In this document: positions 45,676 through 53,647 of the stretch, piece by piece | Layout of the letters: the number at the start of each line of letters is the position of its first letter | Numbering within the stretch: the stretch's first letter is position 1 | The notes under the pieces: model-generated | Databases searched by the model: none | The model's input: the letters and a program-made list of their open reading frames with translations, nothing else | Told to the model about the DNA's origin: nothing | Position numbers and translations under genes: made by a program | Assembly: GCF_003399645.1 (NCBI RefSeq) | Contig: NZ_NBXD01000021.1 | Coordinates: 1 to 64,000, forward strand | DNA length: 64,000 nt | Direction: 5' to 3' | Origin: Subtercola boreus | GTDB lineage: Bacteria > Actinomycetota > Actinomycetes > Actinomycetales > Microbacteriaceae

Positions 45676-47073
45676 TCAGGCCTTCCGGTAGGCGCGTTCG
45701 CCCATCACCCAGGTCTCGTCGACCGCACGCTCGTCGCCGACGATCATGATGCCGAAGAGCATGTTCGCAGCGTCGTCGACGGTCACCGGGTCGCCGCCGT
45801 CGGCGATGAGGGAGGAGTGCCAGTCCGCTCCGGGCGGGCCCTGCGTCCAGTCGAGGACGACGAAGTCCGCCTCCTTGCCCACCTCGAAGCTGCCGACCCT
45901 GTCGTCGATGTAGAGGCCCTCGGCACCACCCAGGGTGATCGACCAGAATGCCCGGTACGCAGAGAGCTTGTTGCGTTCGGCCTCCGCCGTATCCTTCAGT
46001 GAGGGATCGACGCTGCCGTCGAGAAGCGTGTTGTTGATCATGCCGACCTTGTACGCCCCGTCGAGCACGGCGAGCATGCTGAACCGGTTGCCGCCGCCCA
46101 TGTCGGTGCCGAAGGTCATGCGCACACGCTGGTCGGGGTCGGTCGCCTTGCCGAGTCGGAACATGCCACTGCCGAGAAAGAGGTTCGAGTTGGGGCAGAA
46201 CGTGACTGACGCCTCGGCCTCGTGCAGGCGCTTGTACTCCGAGTTCGACAGCCACACTGCGTGCCCCCCGGTGAACTTCGGACCGACGAGGTCGTACTTC
46301 TCGTAGACAGAGAGGTAGTCCTCAGCGCCCGGATGCACCGCGCCGACTCCGCGGATCTCGGCGGGGTTCTCTGAGATGTGGGTGTGCACCCAGGCATCCG
46401 GATGCTCGCGCTTCAGCTGCGCGCACTTCTGCAGCAGCTCGGGGCTGGCGCCGAACGCGAAACGCGGCGTGATGGCATAGAGGTTGCGGCCGACGTTGTG
46501 GTACTTCTCGATCAGAGTCTTACTGTCGGCATAGAAGTTGTCTGCGGTGTCGACGAAGTAGTCGGGGGCGTTCTGGTCGATTCCGGTGAGGCCGGTGATG
46601 ACGCGCATGTTGCGGCGGGTGGCCTCTTCGAAGAGCTCTTCGGTGCAGACCGGAGAGCTGCTGGTGAAGGCCTGCACAGTCGTCGTTCCCGACATCAGCA
46701 GGTTGTCGAAGAAACGTACCGCCCCGTCTTTGGCGTAGCTGCGTTCGGAGTACCGTGCCTCTTCAGGAAAGACCCACTTCTGGAGCCAGGGCAGCAGCTG
46801 CTCACCGAACGCGCCGAGAACACGCGTCTGCGGAAAATGGATGTGCCCGTCGATGAACCCCGGCGTGATGATGCGGTGCTCGACGTGGGTGATGTCGATG
46901 TCGGCGAAGTCGTTCACGATCTCCTCGAACGGACCGAAGGCGATGATGATGCCGTCTTCCACGACGAGCAGCCCATCAGCGACGAATCGCGCGGAGGCCT
47001 CCTCGTCACCGACGTGCTTCCACGGGTCATCGATGAAGTCGAAGAAGGTGCCCCTGATCCCGCTGATACTCAC
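45676..47073 (-). CDS. guaD: Guanine deaminase
   Basis: A 465-residue amidohydrolase. Zinc ligands are in PGFIDGHIHFPQTRVLGAFG, HTHISENPAEIRG and GHAVWLS, and the final aspartate in FGTDMGGGNRFSML. The PQ after the HxH motif and the overall length match GuaD. It converts guanine to xanthine and ammonia. The start is GTG at 47073. It is divergent from gnd and is followed by the ABM membrane protein and gluconokinase genes. Confidence 0.92.
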   Translation of the reverse strand: MSISGIRGTFFDFIDDPWKHVGDEEASARFVADGLLVVEDGIIIAFGPFEEIVNDFADIDITHVEHRIITPGFIDGHIHFPQTRVLGAFGEQLLPWLQKWVFPEEARYSERSYAKDGAVRFFDNLLMSGTTTVQAFTSSSPVCTEELFEEATRRNMRVITGLTGIDQNAPDYFVDTADNFYADSKTLIEKYHNVGRNLYAITPRFAFGASPELLQKCAQLKREHPDAWVHTHISENPAEIRGVGAVHPGAEDYLSVYEKYDLVGPKFTGGHAVWLSNSEYKRLHEAEASVTFCPNSNLFLGSGMFRLGKATDPDQRVRMTFGTDMGGGNRFSMLAVLDGAYKVGMINNTLLDGSVDPSLKDTAEAERNKLSAYRAFWSITLGGAEGLYIDDRVGSFEVGKEADFVVLDWTQGPPGADWHSSLIADGGDPVTVDDAANMLFGIMIVGDERAVDETWVMGERAYRKA

Positions 47074-47230
47074 GCTGTGTCGCCTCTCGTTGGATTCTCA
47101 GCGCGAGACTACTACCGTTCCATTTCACGAAAGGAGAACCTCGACCCTGATGCACCCCAATGGGGGTGAAAGGCCCTCTCAAGCAGACACCGGTACGCTG
47201 GAGAACCAGTACTTATCTGGAGGATGAACT

Positions 47231-48688
47231 ATGGCTGACACACGCGAAGCGACCGCGAACATCGGCGTCGTCGGGCTCGCCGTGATGGGCTCGAACCTGG
47301 CACGCAACCTCGCCAGCCGCGAGGGCAACACTGTAGCGGTGTACAACCGCTCGACCGAGCGTACGACGCTGCTGCTCGAGGAACATCCTGAAGCCGGCTT
47401 CGTCGCCGCAACGAAGATCGAGGACTTCGTCGCCTCCCTCACCAAGCCGCGCACGGCGATCATCATGGTGCAGGCCGGCAAGGGCACCGACGCCGTCATC
47501 TCCCAGCTCGCCGAGCTGTTCGAACCGGGCGACATCATCGTCGACGGCGGAAACTCCCTCTTCACCGACACCATCCGCCGCGAGGAGGACATCACTCCGA
47601 CCGGCATCCACTTCGTCGGCACCGGCATCTCGGGCGGCGAGGAGGGCGCCCTCAAGGGCCCCTCGATCATGCCCGGTGGTTCGGATGAGTCGTGGCAGAC
47701 GCTCGGCCCGATCCTCGAGTCCATCGCCGCGATCGCCGAGGGCGAGCCCTGCGTGACGCATGTGGGCACCGGCGGGGCCGGCCACTTCGTCAAGATGATC
47801 CACAACGGCATCGAATACGCCGACATGCAGCTCATCGCCGAGTCGTACGATCTGCTCACGAAGGTCGGCGCTCTCACACCCCGCGCCGCCGCCGACGTGT
47901 TCACCGAGTGGAACTCGGGCGACCTCGAGTCGTACCTCATCGAGATCACGGCCGAGGTTCTGAAGCAGGTCGACGCCGAAACGGGCAAGGCCTTCGTCGA
48001 CGTGGTGCTCGACCAGGCCGGATCCAAGGGCACAGGCGTCTGGACCGTGCAGAACGCGCTCGACCTGGGCGTACCCGTGGGGGGCATTGCCGAGGCCGTT
48101 TTCGCGCGGGCCGTGTCGTCGCATCCGGAGCAGCGCGAAGCGGCGCAGGCCGTCATCTCCTCGCGCCCCGAGCCCGTGTCGGTGGGCGAGTCGTTCTCAG
48201 ACGACGTGAACGCCGCGCTCTACGCCTCGAAGGTCGTGGCGTACGCGCAGGGCTTCGACGCCATCATCGCCGGTGCCGAGAAGTACGGCTGGGAGATCGA
48301 CAAGGGCAACATCGCGAAGATCTGGCGGGGTGGCTGCATCATCCGTGCGCAGTTCCTCAATCGCATCGTCGAGGCCTACGAGAAGAACCCCGGGCTGAAG
48401 ACCCTGCTGGCCGACCCCTACTTCGCCTCGGCGGTCGCCAACGGCGAAGCCGCCTGGCGCCGTATCGTGTCGACCGCAGCGCTGTCGGGTATCCCTGTTC
48501 CCGGCTTCTCGTCGGCACTCAGCTACTACGACTCGCTCGCGTCGAAGCGCCTTCCGGCGTCGCTCGTGCAGGCCCAGCGCGACTTCTTCGGAGCGCACAC
48601 CTACAAGCGCGTCGACAAAGAGGGCACGTTCCACACGCTCTGGTCGGGCGACCGCACCGAGATCGAGACCGAGGGCAGCTCGCACTGA
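47231..48688 (+). CDS. gnd: 6-phosphogluconate dehydrogenase (decarboxylating)
   Basis: A 485-residue enzyme of the pentose phosphate pathway. The NADP fold begins IGVVGLAVMGSNLARNLASR; the substrate motif is GISGGEEGALKGPSIMPGG and the catalytic region is GHFVKMIHNGIEYADMQLI. It oxidises 6-phosphogluconate to ribulose 5-phosphate, CO2 and NADPH. CTGGAGG lies about ten bases before the ATG. With gluconokinase nearby it forms a gluconate-use route. Confidence 0.95.
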   Translation: MADTREATANIGVVGLAVMGSNLARNLASREGNTVAVYNRSTERTTLLLEEHPEAGFVAATKIEDFVASLTKPRTAIIMVQAGKGTDAVISQLAELFEPGDIIVDGGNSLFTDTIRREEDITPTGIHFVGTGISGGEEGALKGPSIMPGGSDESWQTLGPILESIAAIAEGEPCVTHVGTGGAGHFVKMIHNGIEYADMQLIAESYDLLTKVGALTPRAAADVFTEWNSGDLESYLIEITAEVLKQVDAETGKAFVDVVLDQAGSKGTGVWTVQNALDLGVPVGGIAEAVFARAVSSHPEQREAAQAVISSRPEPVSVGESFSDDVNAALYASKVVAYAQGFDAIIAGAEKYGWEIDKGNIAKIWRGGCIIRAQFLNRIVEAYEKNPGLKTLLADPYFASAVANGEAAWRRIVSTAALSGIPVPGFSSALSYYDSLASKRLPASLVQAQRDFFGAHTYKRVDKEGTFHTLWSGDRTEIETEGSSH

Positions 48689-48757
48689 GCAGCGAATCGT
48701 TGTAGGACCGTTGGCTGACGTTTCGAATGGGGCGAGTATTGGGCGGAGAATTGTCGC

Positions 48758-49609
48758 ATGGCTGATTCTCCGCTTTCCGTCGTTCTCGTCACCGGCACCT
48801 CCACGGGCATCGGCCTGCACACCGCCGTCGCCGCCGCGCTTGCGGGCTGGCAGGTCGTCGCCACGGTGCGCCGGGAGGGCAGCGACGTCGATCTCCGCGC
48901 TGCGGTGAACGATGCAGGGGTGGGCGAACACGTCGAGGTACGGATGCTCGACATCACCGATCCGGCAGCCGTGACCGCCCTCGTCGCTGACGTCGTCGCC
49001 GCGCACGGGCACCTCGACGCCGTCGTGAACAACGCCGGCCAGGGTCACATCGGAACCGTCGAGCAGGACGACCTCGGCGCCATCCGGCAGGTCATGGAGA
49101 CGAACTACTTCGGTGTCGTCAACGTCACCAAGGCGGCGATGCCCCACCTCCGGGCGTCCGCGGGTCGCCTCGTCACGGTCACCAGCGTGGGGGGCGTCGT
49201 CGGCCAGCCGTTCAGCGAGAGCTACTGCGCTGCGAAGTTCGCCGTCGAGGGCATGATGGAGAGCCTGCACCCGGTCGCCGCCGCGGTCGGTGTGCGGGTG
49301 ACGGTCGTCGAACCCGGCGCCGTCGCTACCTCGTTCGTCGCCAACGTCGGCGACAGCATCCGCTTGTTCGCCGGCGATGCCGGGGTCTACCGTCCGGCGC
49401 TCGAGAGCTACCTCGCCAGAAGCAGCGGCGCCTTCGAGAACGCCCAGCTGCCCCAGGGAGTCGCCGAGGTCATCGTGGGGGTGCTGCAGGATGCGCAGCC
49501 GCCGTTCAGGGTGCAGAGTTCACAGAGCGCAACGGCGTTCGTCGGGATGAAGCTGGGCGACCTCGACGGCAGCGTCGTGACGGGGGCGACGACCGCGTGG
49601 ATCGCATGA
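48758..49609 (+). CDS. Short-chain dehydrogenase/reductase (SDR)
   Basis: A 283-residue classical SDR. TGTSTGIG near residue 12 is the cofactor motif, NNAGQGHIG the structural motif, and SESYCAAKFAVEG the catalytic Tyr/Lys. VTSVGG carries the catalytic serine. The substrate is unknown. Its stop overlaps the start of the next small membrane protein gene as ATGA, so they are co-translated. Confidence 0.88.
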   Translation: MADSPLSVVLVTGTSTGIGLHTAVAAALAGWQVVATVRREGSDVDLRAAVNDAGVGEHVEVRMLDITDPAAVTALVADVVAAHGHLDAVVNNAGQGHIGTVEQDDLGAIRQVMETNYFGVVNVTKAAMPHLRASAGRLVTVTSVGGVVGQPFSESYCAAKFAVEGMMESLHPVAAAVGVRVTVVEPGAVATSFVANVGDSIRLFAGDAGVYRPALESYLARSSGAFENAQLPQGVAEVIVGVLQDAQPPFRVQSSQSATAFVGMKLGDLDGSVVTGATTAWIA

Positions 49610-49998
49610 ACGAGTACGACGACGAACCCGAGCTGGCGGGGTACGAGCCGCTCTCCGGCCGTCCGCTGCGGAGTGCGCGAAAGGTGCGCATGATGCGTGC
49701 CGTCGTGATTCTCGGCATTGTCGCGCTGGTGCTGCCGGGCATCCTGACGACCTACAGCCTCGCCAAGTCGACGGCCGGCGCTGCCTGTGCGGCGAACGTC
49801 GCCTACCGGGTGCCCAGCGCGAAGTCGTCGTCAGCGCGCTTCGAGCTGTTCGGGCCGAGCGGCGTGGGCTGGGTGTGCTACTCGGTGGGGGCCTACGGCG
49901 GTGACCGCAGACCGGTGGCGCCGCTCGGGCTCATCCCGACCTACCCCACACCCGCGGAACTGCAGCAGCTCACCCCCGGCGACCCGCTCAACCCCTAG
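49606..49998 (+). CDS. Small membrane-anchored protein of unknown function
   Basis: A 130-residue protein: a charged N-terminus (MNEYDDEPELAGYEP), one transmembrane helix (VVILGIVALVLPGILTTYSL), then an extracytoplasmic part with two cysteines (AACAANVAYRVP, GWVCYSVGAYGG) that could form a disulfide. No family is recognised. It is coupled to the upstream SDR. Its stop codon lies in the first unit of a 17-bp tandem triplication. Confidence 0.75.
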   Translation: MNEYDDEPELAGYEPLSGRPLRSARKVRMMRAVVILGIVALVLPGILTTYSLAKSTAGAACAANVAYRVPSAKSSSARFELFGPSGVGWVCYSVGAYGGDRRPVAPLGLIPTYPTPAELQQLTPGDPLNP

Positions 49999-50033
49999 GC
50001 CCGCTCAACCCCTAGGCCCGCTCAACCCCTAGG
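49983..50033. repeat. 17-bp tandem triplication across a stop codon
   Basis: CCCGCTCAACCCCTAGG is repeated three times with no mismatch at 49983-49999, 50000-50016 and 50017-50033. The first unit includes the TAG stop of the membrane protein gene. Because 17 is not a multiple of three, the extra copies are out of frame. Confidence 0.95.
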
Positions 50034-50057
50034 CGGCAGCCGAGCGCCGCCGGGGTT

Positions 50058-50103
50058 TTGCACAAAAGCACCCATGGCCTTCGGCTTGGGTACTTGTGCG
50101 CAA
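50058..50103. repeat. 46-nt intergenic palindrome, copy 2
   Basis: Arms beginning TTGCACAAAAGCACCCA (50058) and ending TGGGTACTTGTGCGCAA (50103) pair with three mismatches and are flanked by TT and AA. The length and arm sequence match the element at 32616-32661. It lies between convergent genes. Confidence 0.8.
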
Positions 50104-50128
50104 AACGCAAGGGAGAACGGGCCGCGGC

Positions 50129-50398
50129 TCAGAGGCCCAGGCGCGACTTCACTTCCATTGCCGAGGGGTTCGTGGCGCTCGATCCGTCGGGGAAGAGCAC
50201 GGTGGGCACGGTCTGGTTGCCACCGTTCAGAGCCGCCACGAGGTCAGCGGTGCCCTCGACCTCCTCGATGTTGACCTCGGTGTAGCCGATGCCGTCTTTG
50301 TCGAGCTGCTTCTTCAGCCGTGCACAGTACCCGCACCAGGTCGTCGAGAACATGGTGATGGTGGAGTCGGCGGGGAGGAAGTCGGTTGTCGTCGTCAT
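50129..50398 (-). CDS. Mycoredoxin (glutaredoxin-fold)
   Basis: An 89-residue thioredoxin-fold protein. The active site is MFSTTWCGYCARLKKQL and the cis-proline motif is QTVPTVLFPDG. CGYC with this length is characteristic of mycoredoxins, which reduce mycothiol mixed disulfides in actinobacteria. It is transcribed from a position next to prs but is separated by a 52-bp gap. Confidence 0.9.
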   Translation of the reverse strand: MTTTTDFLPADSTITMFSTTWCGYCARLKKQLDKDGIGYTEVNIEEVEGTADLVAALNGGNQTVPTVLFPDGSSATNPSAMEVKSRLGL

Positions 50399-50450
50399 AG
50401 TCGCATCAACCTCGCGCCTGGCAGGTTTATTTCCCGACCGCAGCGCGGTA

Positions 50451-51428
50451 TCAGGCGTCGCCGTCGAACATCGACGTGACCGACCCGTCGTCGAACACCT
50501 CGTGGATCGCCCGCGCCAGCAGCGGAGCGATCGGCAGCACGGTGAGCGACGGAAAGCGCTTCTCCTCGGGGATGGGCAGCGTGTCGGTCACCACGACCGA
50601 GTCGATGAAGTCCGACTGCAGGATCTCGTAGGCCGGGTCGGAGAACACCGCGTGCGTCGCCGCCACGATGACGCCCTTGGCGCCCGCGTTCTTCAGGGCT
50701 TCGGATGCTGCGACGATCGTTCGCCCGGTGTCGATCAGGTCGTCCACCAGCAGGCACCAGCGGTCTTTCACATCACCGACGATCTCGTGCACCGACACCT
50801 GGTTCGGCACGAGCGGGTCCCGACGCTTGTGGATGATCGCCAGGGGTGTACCGAGCTTGTCGCTCCACACATCGGCGACCCGCACGCGGCCCATGTCGGG
50901 CGAGACGACGGTGAGCTGGTCGAGGTCGAAGGTCTTGCGCACGTGCTCCATCAGCACCGGCATCGCGAACAGGTGGTCGACGGGCCCGTCGAAGAAGCCC
51001 TGGATCTGCGGGGCGTGCAGGTCGACCGACATGATGCGGTCGGCGCCCGCTGCCTTGAAGAGGTCGGCGACGAGCCGCGCGGAGATGGGCTCGCGGCCGC
51101 GGTGCTTCTTGTCCTGCCGGGCGTACGGGTAGAACGGCGCCACCACGGTGATGCGCTTCGCCGAGGCCCGCTTCAGCGCATCGACCATGATGAGCTGCTC
51201 CATGAGCCACTCGTTGATGGGCGTGGAGTGCGACTGGATGACGAACACGTCGCTGCCGCGAACGCTGCCGTTGAAACGCACATACAGCTCGCCGTTCGCG
51301 AAAGTGTGGGAGGTGCTGCTGATCAGCCCCGTGTCGAGCTCGGCCGCTATGGCCTCTGCGAGGGCCGGATGCGCGCGGCCCGTCGCGAGAACGAGGTGCT
51401 TTTCACCGTTGGCCGTGATCTCAGACAC
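50451..51428 (-). CDS. prs: Ribose-phosphate diphosphokinase
   Basis: A 325-residue PRPP synthetase. The start HLVLATGRAHPALAEAIAAE is followed by the conserved FVIQSHSTPINEWLMEQL, YARQDKKHRGREPISA and the PRPP-binding loop VDDLIDTGRTIVAASEAL. It makes PRPP for nucleotide, histidine and tryptophan synthesis. The start GTG (51428) directly abuts the glmU stop, so the two are co-translated. Confidence 0.96.
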   Translation of the reverse strand: MSEITANGEKHLVLATGRAHPALAEAIAAELDTGLISSTSHTFANGELYVRFNGSVRGSDVFVIQSHSTPINEWLMEQLIMVDALKRASAKRITVVAPFYPYARQDKKHRGREPISARLVADLFKAAGADRIMSVDLHAPQIQGFFDGPVDHLFAMPVLMEHVRKTFDLDQLTVVSPDMGRVRVADVWSDKLGTPLAIIHKRRDPLVPNQVSVHEIVGDVKDRWCLLVDDLIDTGRTIVAASEALKNAGAKGVIVAATHAVFSDPAYEILQSDFIDSVVVTDTLPIPEEKRFPSLTVLPIAPLLARAIHEVFDDGSVTSMFDGDA

Positions 51429-52931
51429 TTATTCTCCTGGATTCTCAGCGCCGGATGCCGCTGGTGTGGAATTGTCGGGGCCCTGCTCGTCAAGCGCAGC
51501 CTTCGTGAGCGCCGCCTTCGCCGCCCGGTCGGCAGCCGATCCCTCGCGGTGCGCAGCCACCCATCCTTCGAGGTTGCGCTGCGGCGCGATGTTCACGGCC
51601 AGCGACCCCGGCGGAACGTTCTTGCGAACGACCGTGCCGGCAGCGCTGTACGCTCCGTCTCCAATAGTAACGGGGGCGACGAAGACGTTGTGCGACCCGG
51701 TGCGCACCTCAGAGCCCACCTCGGTGTGGTTCTTCACCACCCCGTTGTAGTTCGCGAAGATCGTGGCCGCGCCGATGTTCGACCCAGCTCCGATGTGCGC
51801 GTCACCGACGTACGACAGATGGGGAACCTTGCTGCCCTCGCCGATCTGGGCGTTCTTCGTCTCGACGAAGGTGCCGATCTTGCCGTTCGCGCCCAGCACG
51901 GTGTTGGGCCGCAGGTAGGCGAAGGGCCCGACAGACGCCCCTGCTCCGATGACGGAGAGCTCGGCATCCGTTCTCTTCACCGTCGCACCCGCACCCACCT
52001 CGCAGTCGACGAGCGTGGTGTCGGGGCCGACCACGGCGCCGCGGGCGATGACGGTCGCGCCGCGGATCTGCGTACCGGGCAGCAGCGTCACGTCGGGCTC
52101 GATGCTCGCCTTGAGGTCGATCCAGGTCGTCGCCGGGTCGTGCACGGTCACGCCGGCCAGCTGCCAGCCCCGGATGATCAGGGCATTCATCTTGGCGGCG
52201 GCTTCGCTCAGCTGGGCGCGGTCGTTGATGCCGGCGACGAGCCACGATTCGGCGACGGGCAGAACGCTGACCTCGGAGCCGGCCCTTCGCAGAAGTTCCA
52301 CCACATCGGTGAGGTACTTCTCGCCCTGGGCATTGTGAAGGGTGAGCTGCGGCAGCAGGTCGCGCAGCTCGGCGACGCCGAACATGTAGACGCCGGCGTT
52401 GATCTCGGCGATCGCCCGTTCGCTCTCCGTCGCGTCGCGGTGTTCGACGATGCGGTCGACGCTCGGCTCATCGACACTGTGACGGATGATCCGGCCGTAG
52501 CCCGAGGGGTCGTCGAGGTAGGCCGAGAGGAGGGTGGCAGACGCCTTCGAGCGCCGGTGCTCTGCGACGAGACCCGACAGCGTCTGCACGTCGAGCATGG
52601 GTGTGTCGCCGTTCATCACCAGAACGTCGCCGTCGAAGCCCAGCGGCAGGGCATCCATCGCCTGCTCTACAGCGCGACCGGTTCCGGGTACGTCGTCCTG
52701 GTCGACCACGAGACCGTCGGGCAACTGGTCGGTGATCACGTCGACGAGACGGTCGCGCTCGTGGCGCACGACGGCGATCGTGTAGGCCGCATCGAGCTCG
52801 CGGGCGGTGGCGAGAACGTGGCTGACGATGGGGATACCCGCCAGGTGGTGCAGGAGCTTCGGGGTCTCGGATTTCATTCGCGTACCCTGCCCGGCGGCGA
52901 GGATGATGATCGCGAGTCTGGAGTCGGTCAT
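51429..52931 (-). CDS. glmU: Bifunctional UDP-N-acetylglucosamine pyrophosphorylase / glucosamine-1-phosphate acetyltransferase
   Basis: A 500-residue two-domain enzyme. The uridyltransferase motif is IIILAAGQGTRMKSETPKLL at the start, with VMNGDTPML further on. The left-handed beta-helix acyltransferase domain follows (hexapeptide repeats such as IARGAVVGPDTTLVDCEVGA and IGAATIFANYNGV). It supplies UDP-GlcNAc for peptidoglycan. A Ser/Ala-rich C-terminal extension is present. Confidence 0.96.
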   Translation of the reverse strand: MTDSRLAIIILAAGQGTRMKSETPKLLHHLAGIPIVSHVLATARELDAAYTIAVVRHERDRLVDVITDQLPDGLVVDQDDVPGTGRAVEQAMDALPLGFDGDVLVMNGDTPMLDVQTLSGLVAEHRRSKASATLLSAYLDDPSGYGRIIRHSVDEPSVDRIVEHRDATESERAIAEINAGVYMFGVAELRDLLPQLTLHNAQGEKYLTDVVELLRRAGSEVSVLPVAESWLVAGINDRAQLSEAAAKMNALIIRGWQLAGVTVHDPATTWIDLKASIEPDVTLLPGTQIRGATVIARGAVVGPDTTLVDCEVGAGATVKRTDAELSVIGAGASVGPFAYLRPNTVLGANGKIGTFVETKNAQIGEGSKVPHLSYVGDAHIGAGSNIGAATIFANYNGVVKNHTEVGSEVRTGSHNVFVAPVTIGDGAYSAAGTVVRKNVPPGSLAVNIAPQRNLEGWVAAHREGSAADRAAKAALTKAALDEQGPDNSTPAASGAENPGE

Positions 52932-52958
52932 GTTTCTCTCACATTCTGGTGATCAGCG

Positions 52959-53030
52959 CTCCGCCTCCAGGATTCGAACCTAGTCCTAACAGCTCCAAAG
53001 GCTGTCGTGCTGCCGTTACACCAAGGCGGA
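52959..53030 (-). tRNA. tRNA-Gln (UUG)
   Basis: A 72-nt cloverleaf on the minus strand: acceptor TCCGCCT with AGGCGGA, anticodon stem ACAGC/GCTGT with loop CTTTGGA giving anticodon UUG, T arm CTAGG TTCGAAT CCTGG, discriminator G. CCA is not encoded. It lies just upstream of glmU. Confidence 0.95.
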
Positions 53031-53136
53031 ATGCCCGAGGCTCACGCCGCGTGCAAGGGTCAAGTCTGCCAGATCGAGCGGCTCACCGTGTCGCCGTCTC
53101 GGCAGATGCGCACGGCACTTCGGCGATAATGACAGG

Positions 53137-53637
53137 ATGCCCGAACCGGAATCCACAGACTCCGTCGACTCCATCGTCGACGCGTGGAAGCGCGAGCGCC
53201 CCGACCTCGACTTCTCACCGCTGCAGGTGCTGTCGCGGGTCTGGCGGCTCTCCCGGCACCTCGACCGGGCGCGCCGGACCTCCTTCGGAACGAGCGAACT
53301 CGACTCCTGGGAGTTCGACGTTCTCTCGGCGCTCCGCCGCGCCGGCCGGCCCTACCAGCTGAGCCCGAAAGCGCTGCTGGAGGAGACCCTGGTGTCATCG
53401 GGCACGATGACGAACCGCATCGACCGCCTCGTCGCACGGGGGCTCGTCGAACGGCGCACCGACCCGCACGATGGTCGCGGCATCCTGGTCACGATGACAG
53501 CCGACGGGGTCGCCCGGGTCGACCGGGCCATCGACGAGCTCGTGATCAGCGAGACGCAGTTGCTCTCGGGCCTTTCGAAGCCCGACCAGGAGCGCTTGGC
53601 CGGACTCCTCCGAAAGCTCTCCCGCGACTTCGGCTGA
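53137..53637 (+). CDS. MarR-family transcriptional regulator
   Basis: A 166-residue MarR protein. The winged helix includes LSPKALLEETLVSSGTMTNR and the wing RTDPHDGRGILVTMTADG. The helical ends (RLAGLLRKLSRDF) form the dimer interface. It is convergent with the ABC-F gene and has no obvious divergent target; the tRNA-Gln gene is upstream. Confidence 0.87.
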   Translation: MPEPESTDSVDSIVDAWKRERPDLDFSPLQVLSRVWRLSRHLDRARRTSFGTSELDSWEFDVLSALRRAGRPYQLSPKALLEETLVSSGTMTNRIDRLVARGLVERRTDPHDGRGILVTMTADGVARVDRAIDELVISETQLLSGLSKPDQERLAGLLRKLSRDFG

Positions 53638-53647
53638 GCCCCTCTTC

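Noticed and set aside
50289-52952. An 887-codon open frame opposite prs and glmU
   Set aside because: Both enzymes are complete with all motifs on the minus strand, and the opposite frame has no recognisable domain.
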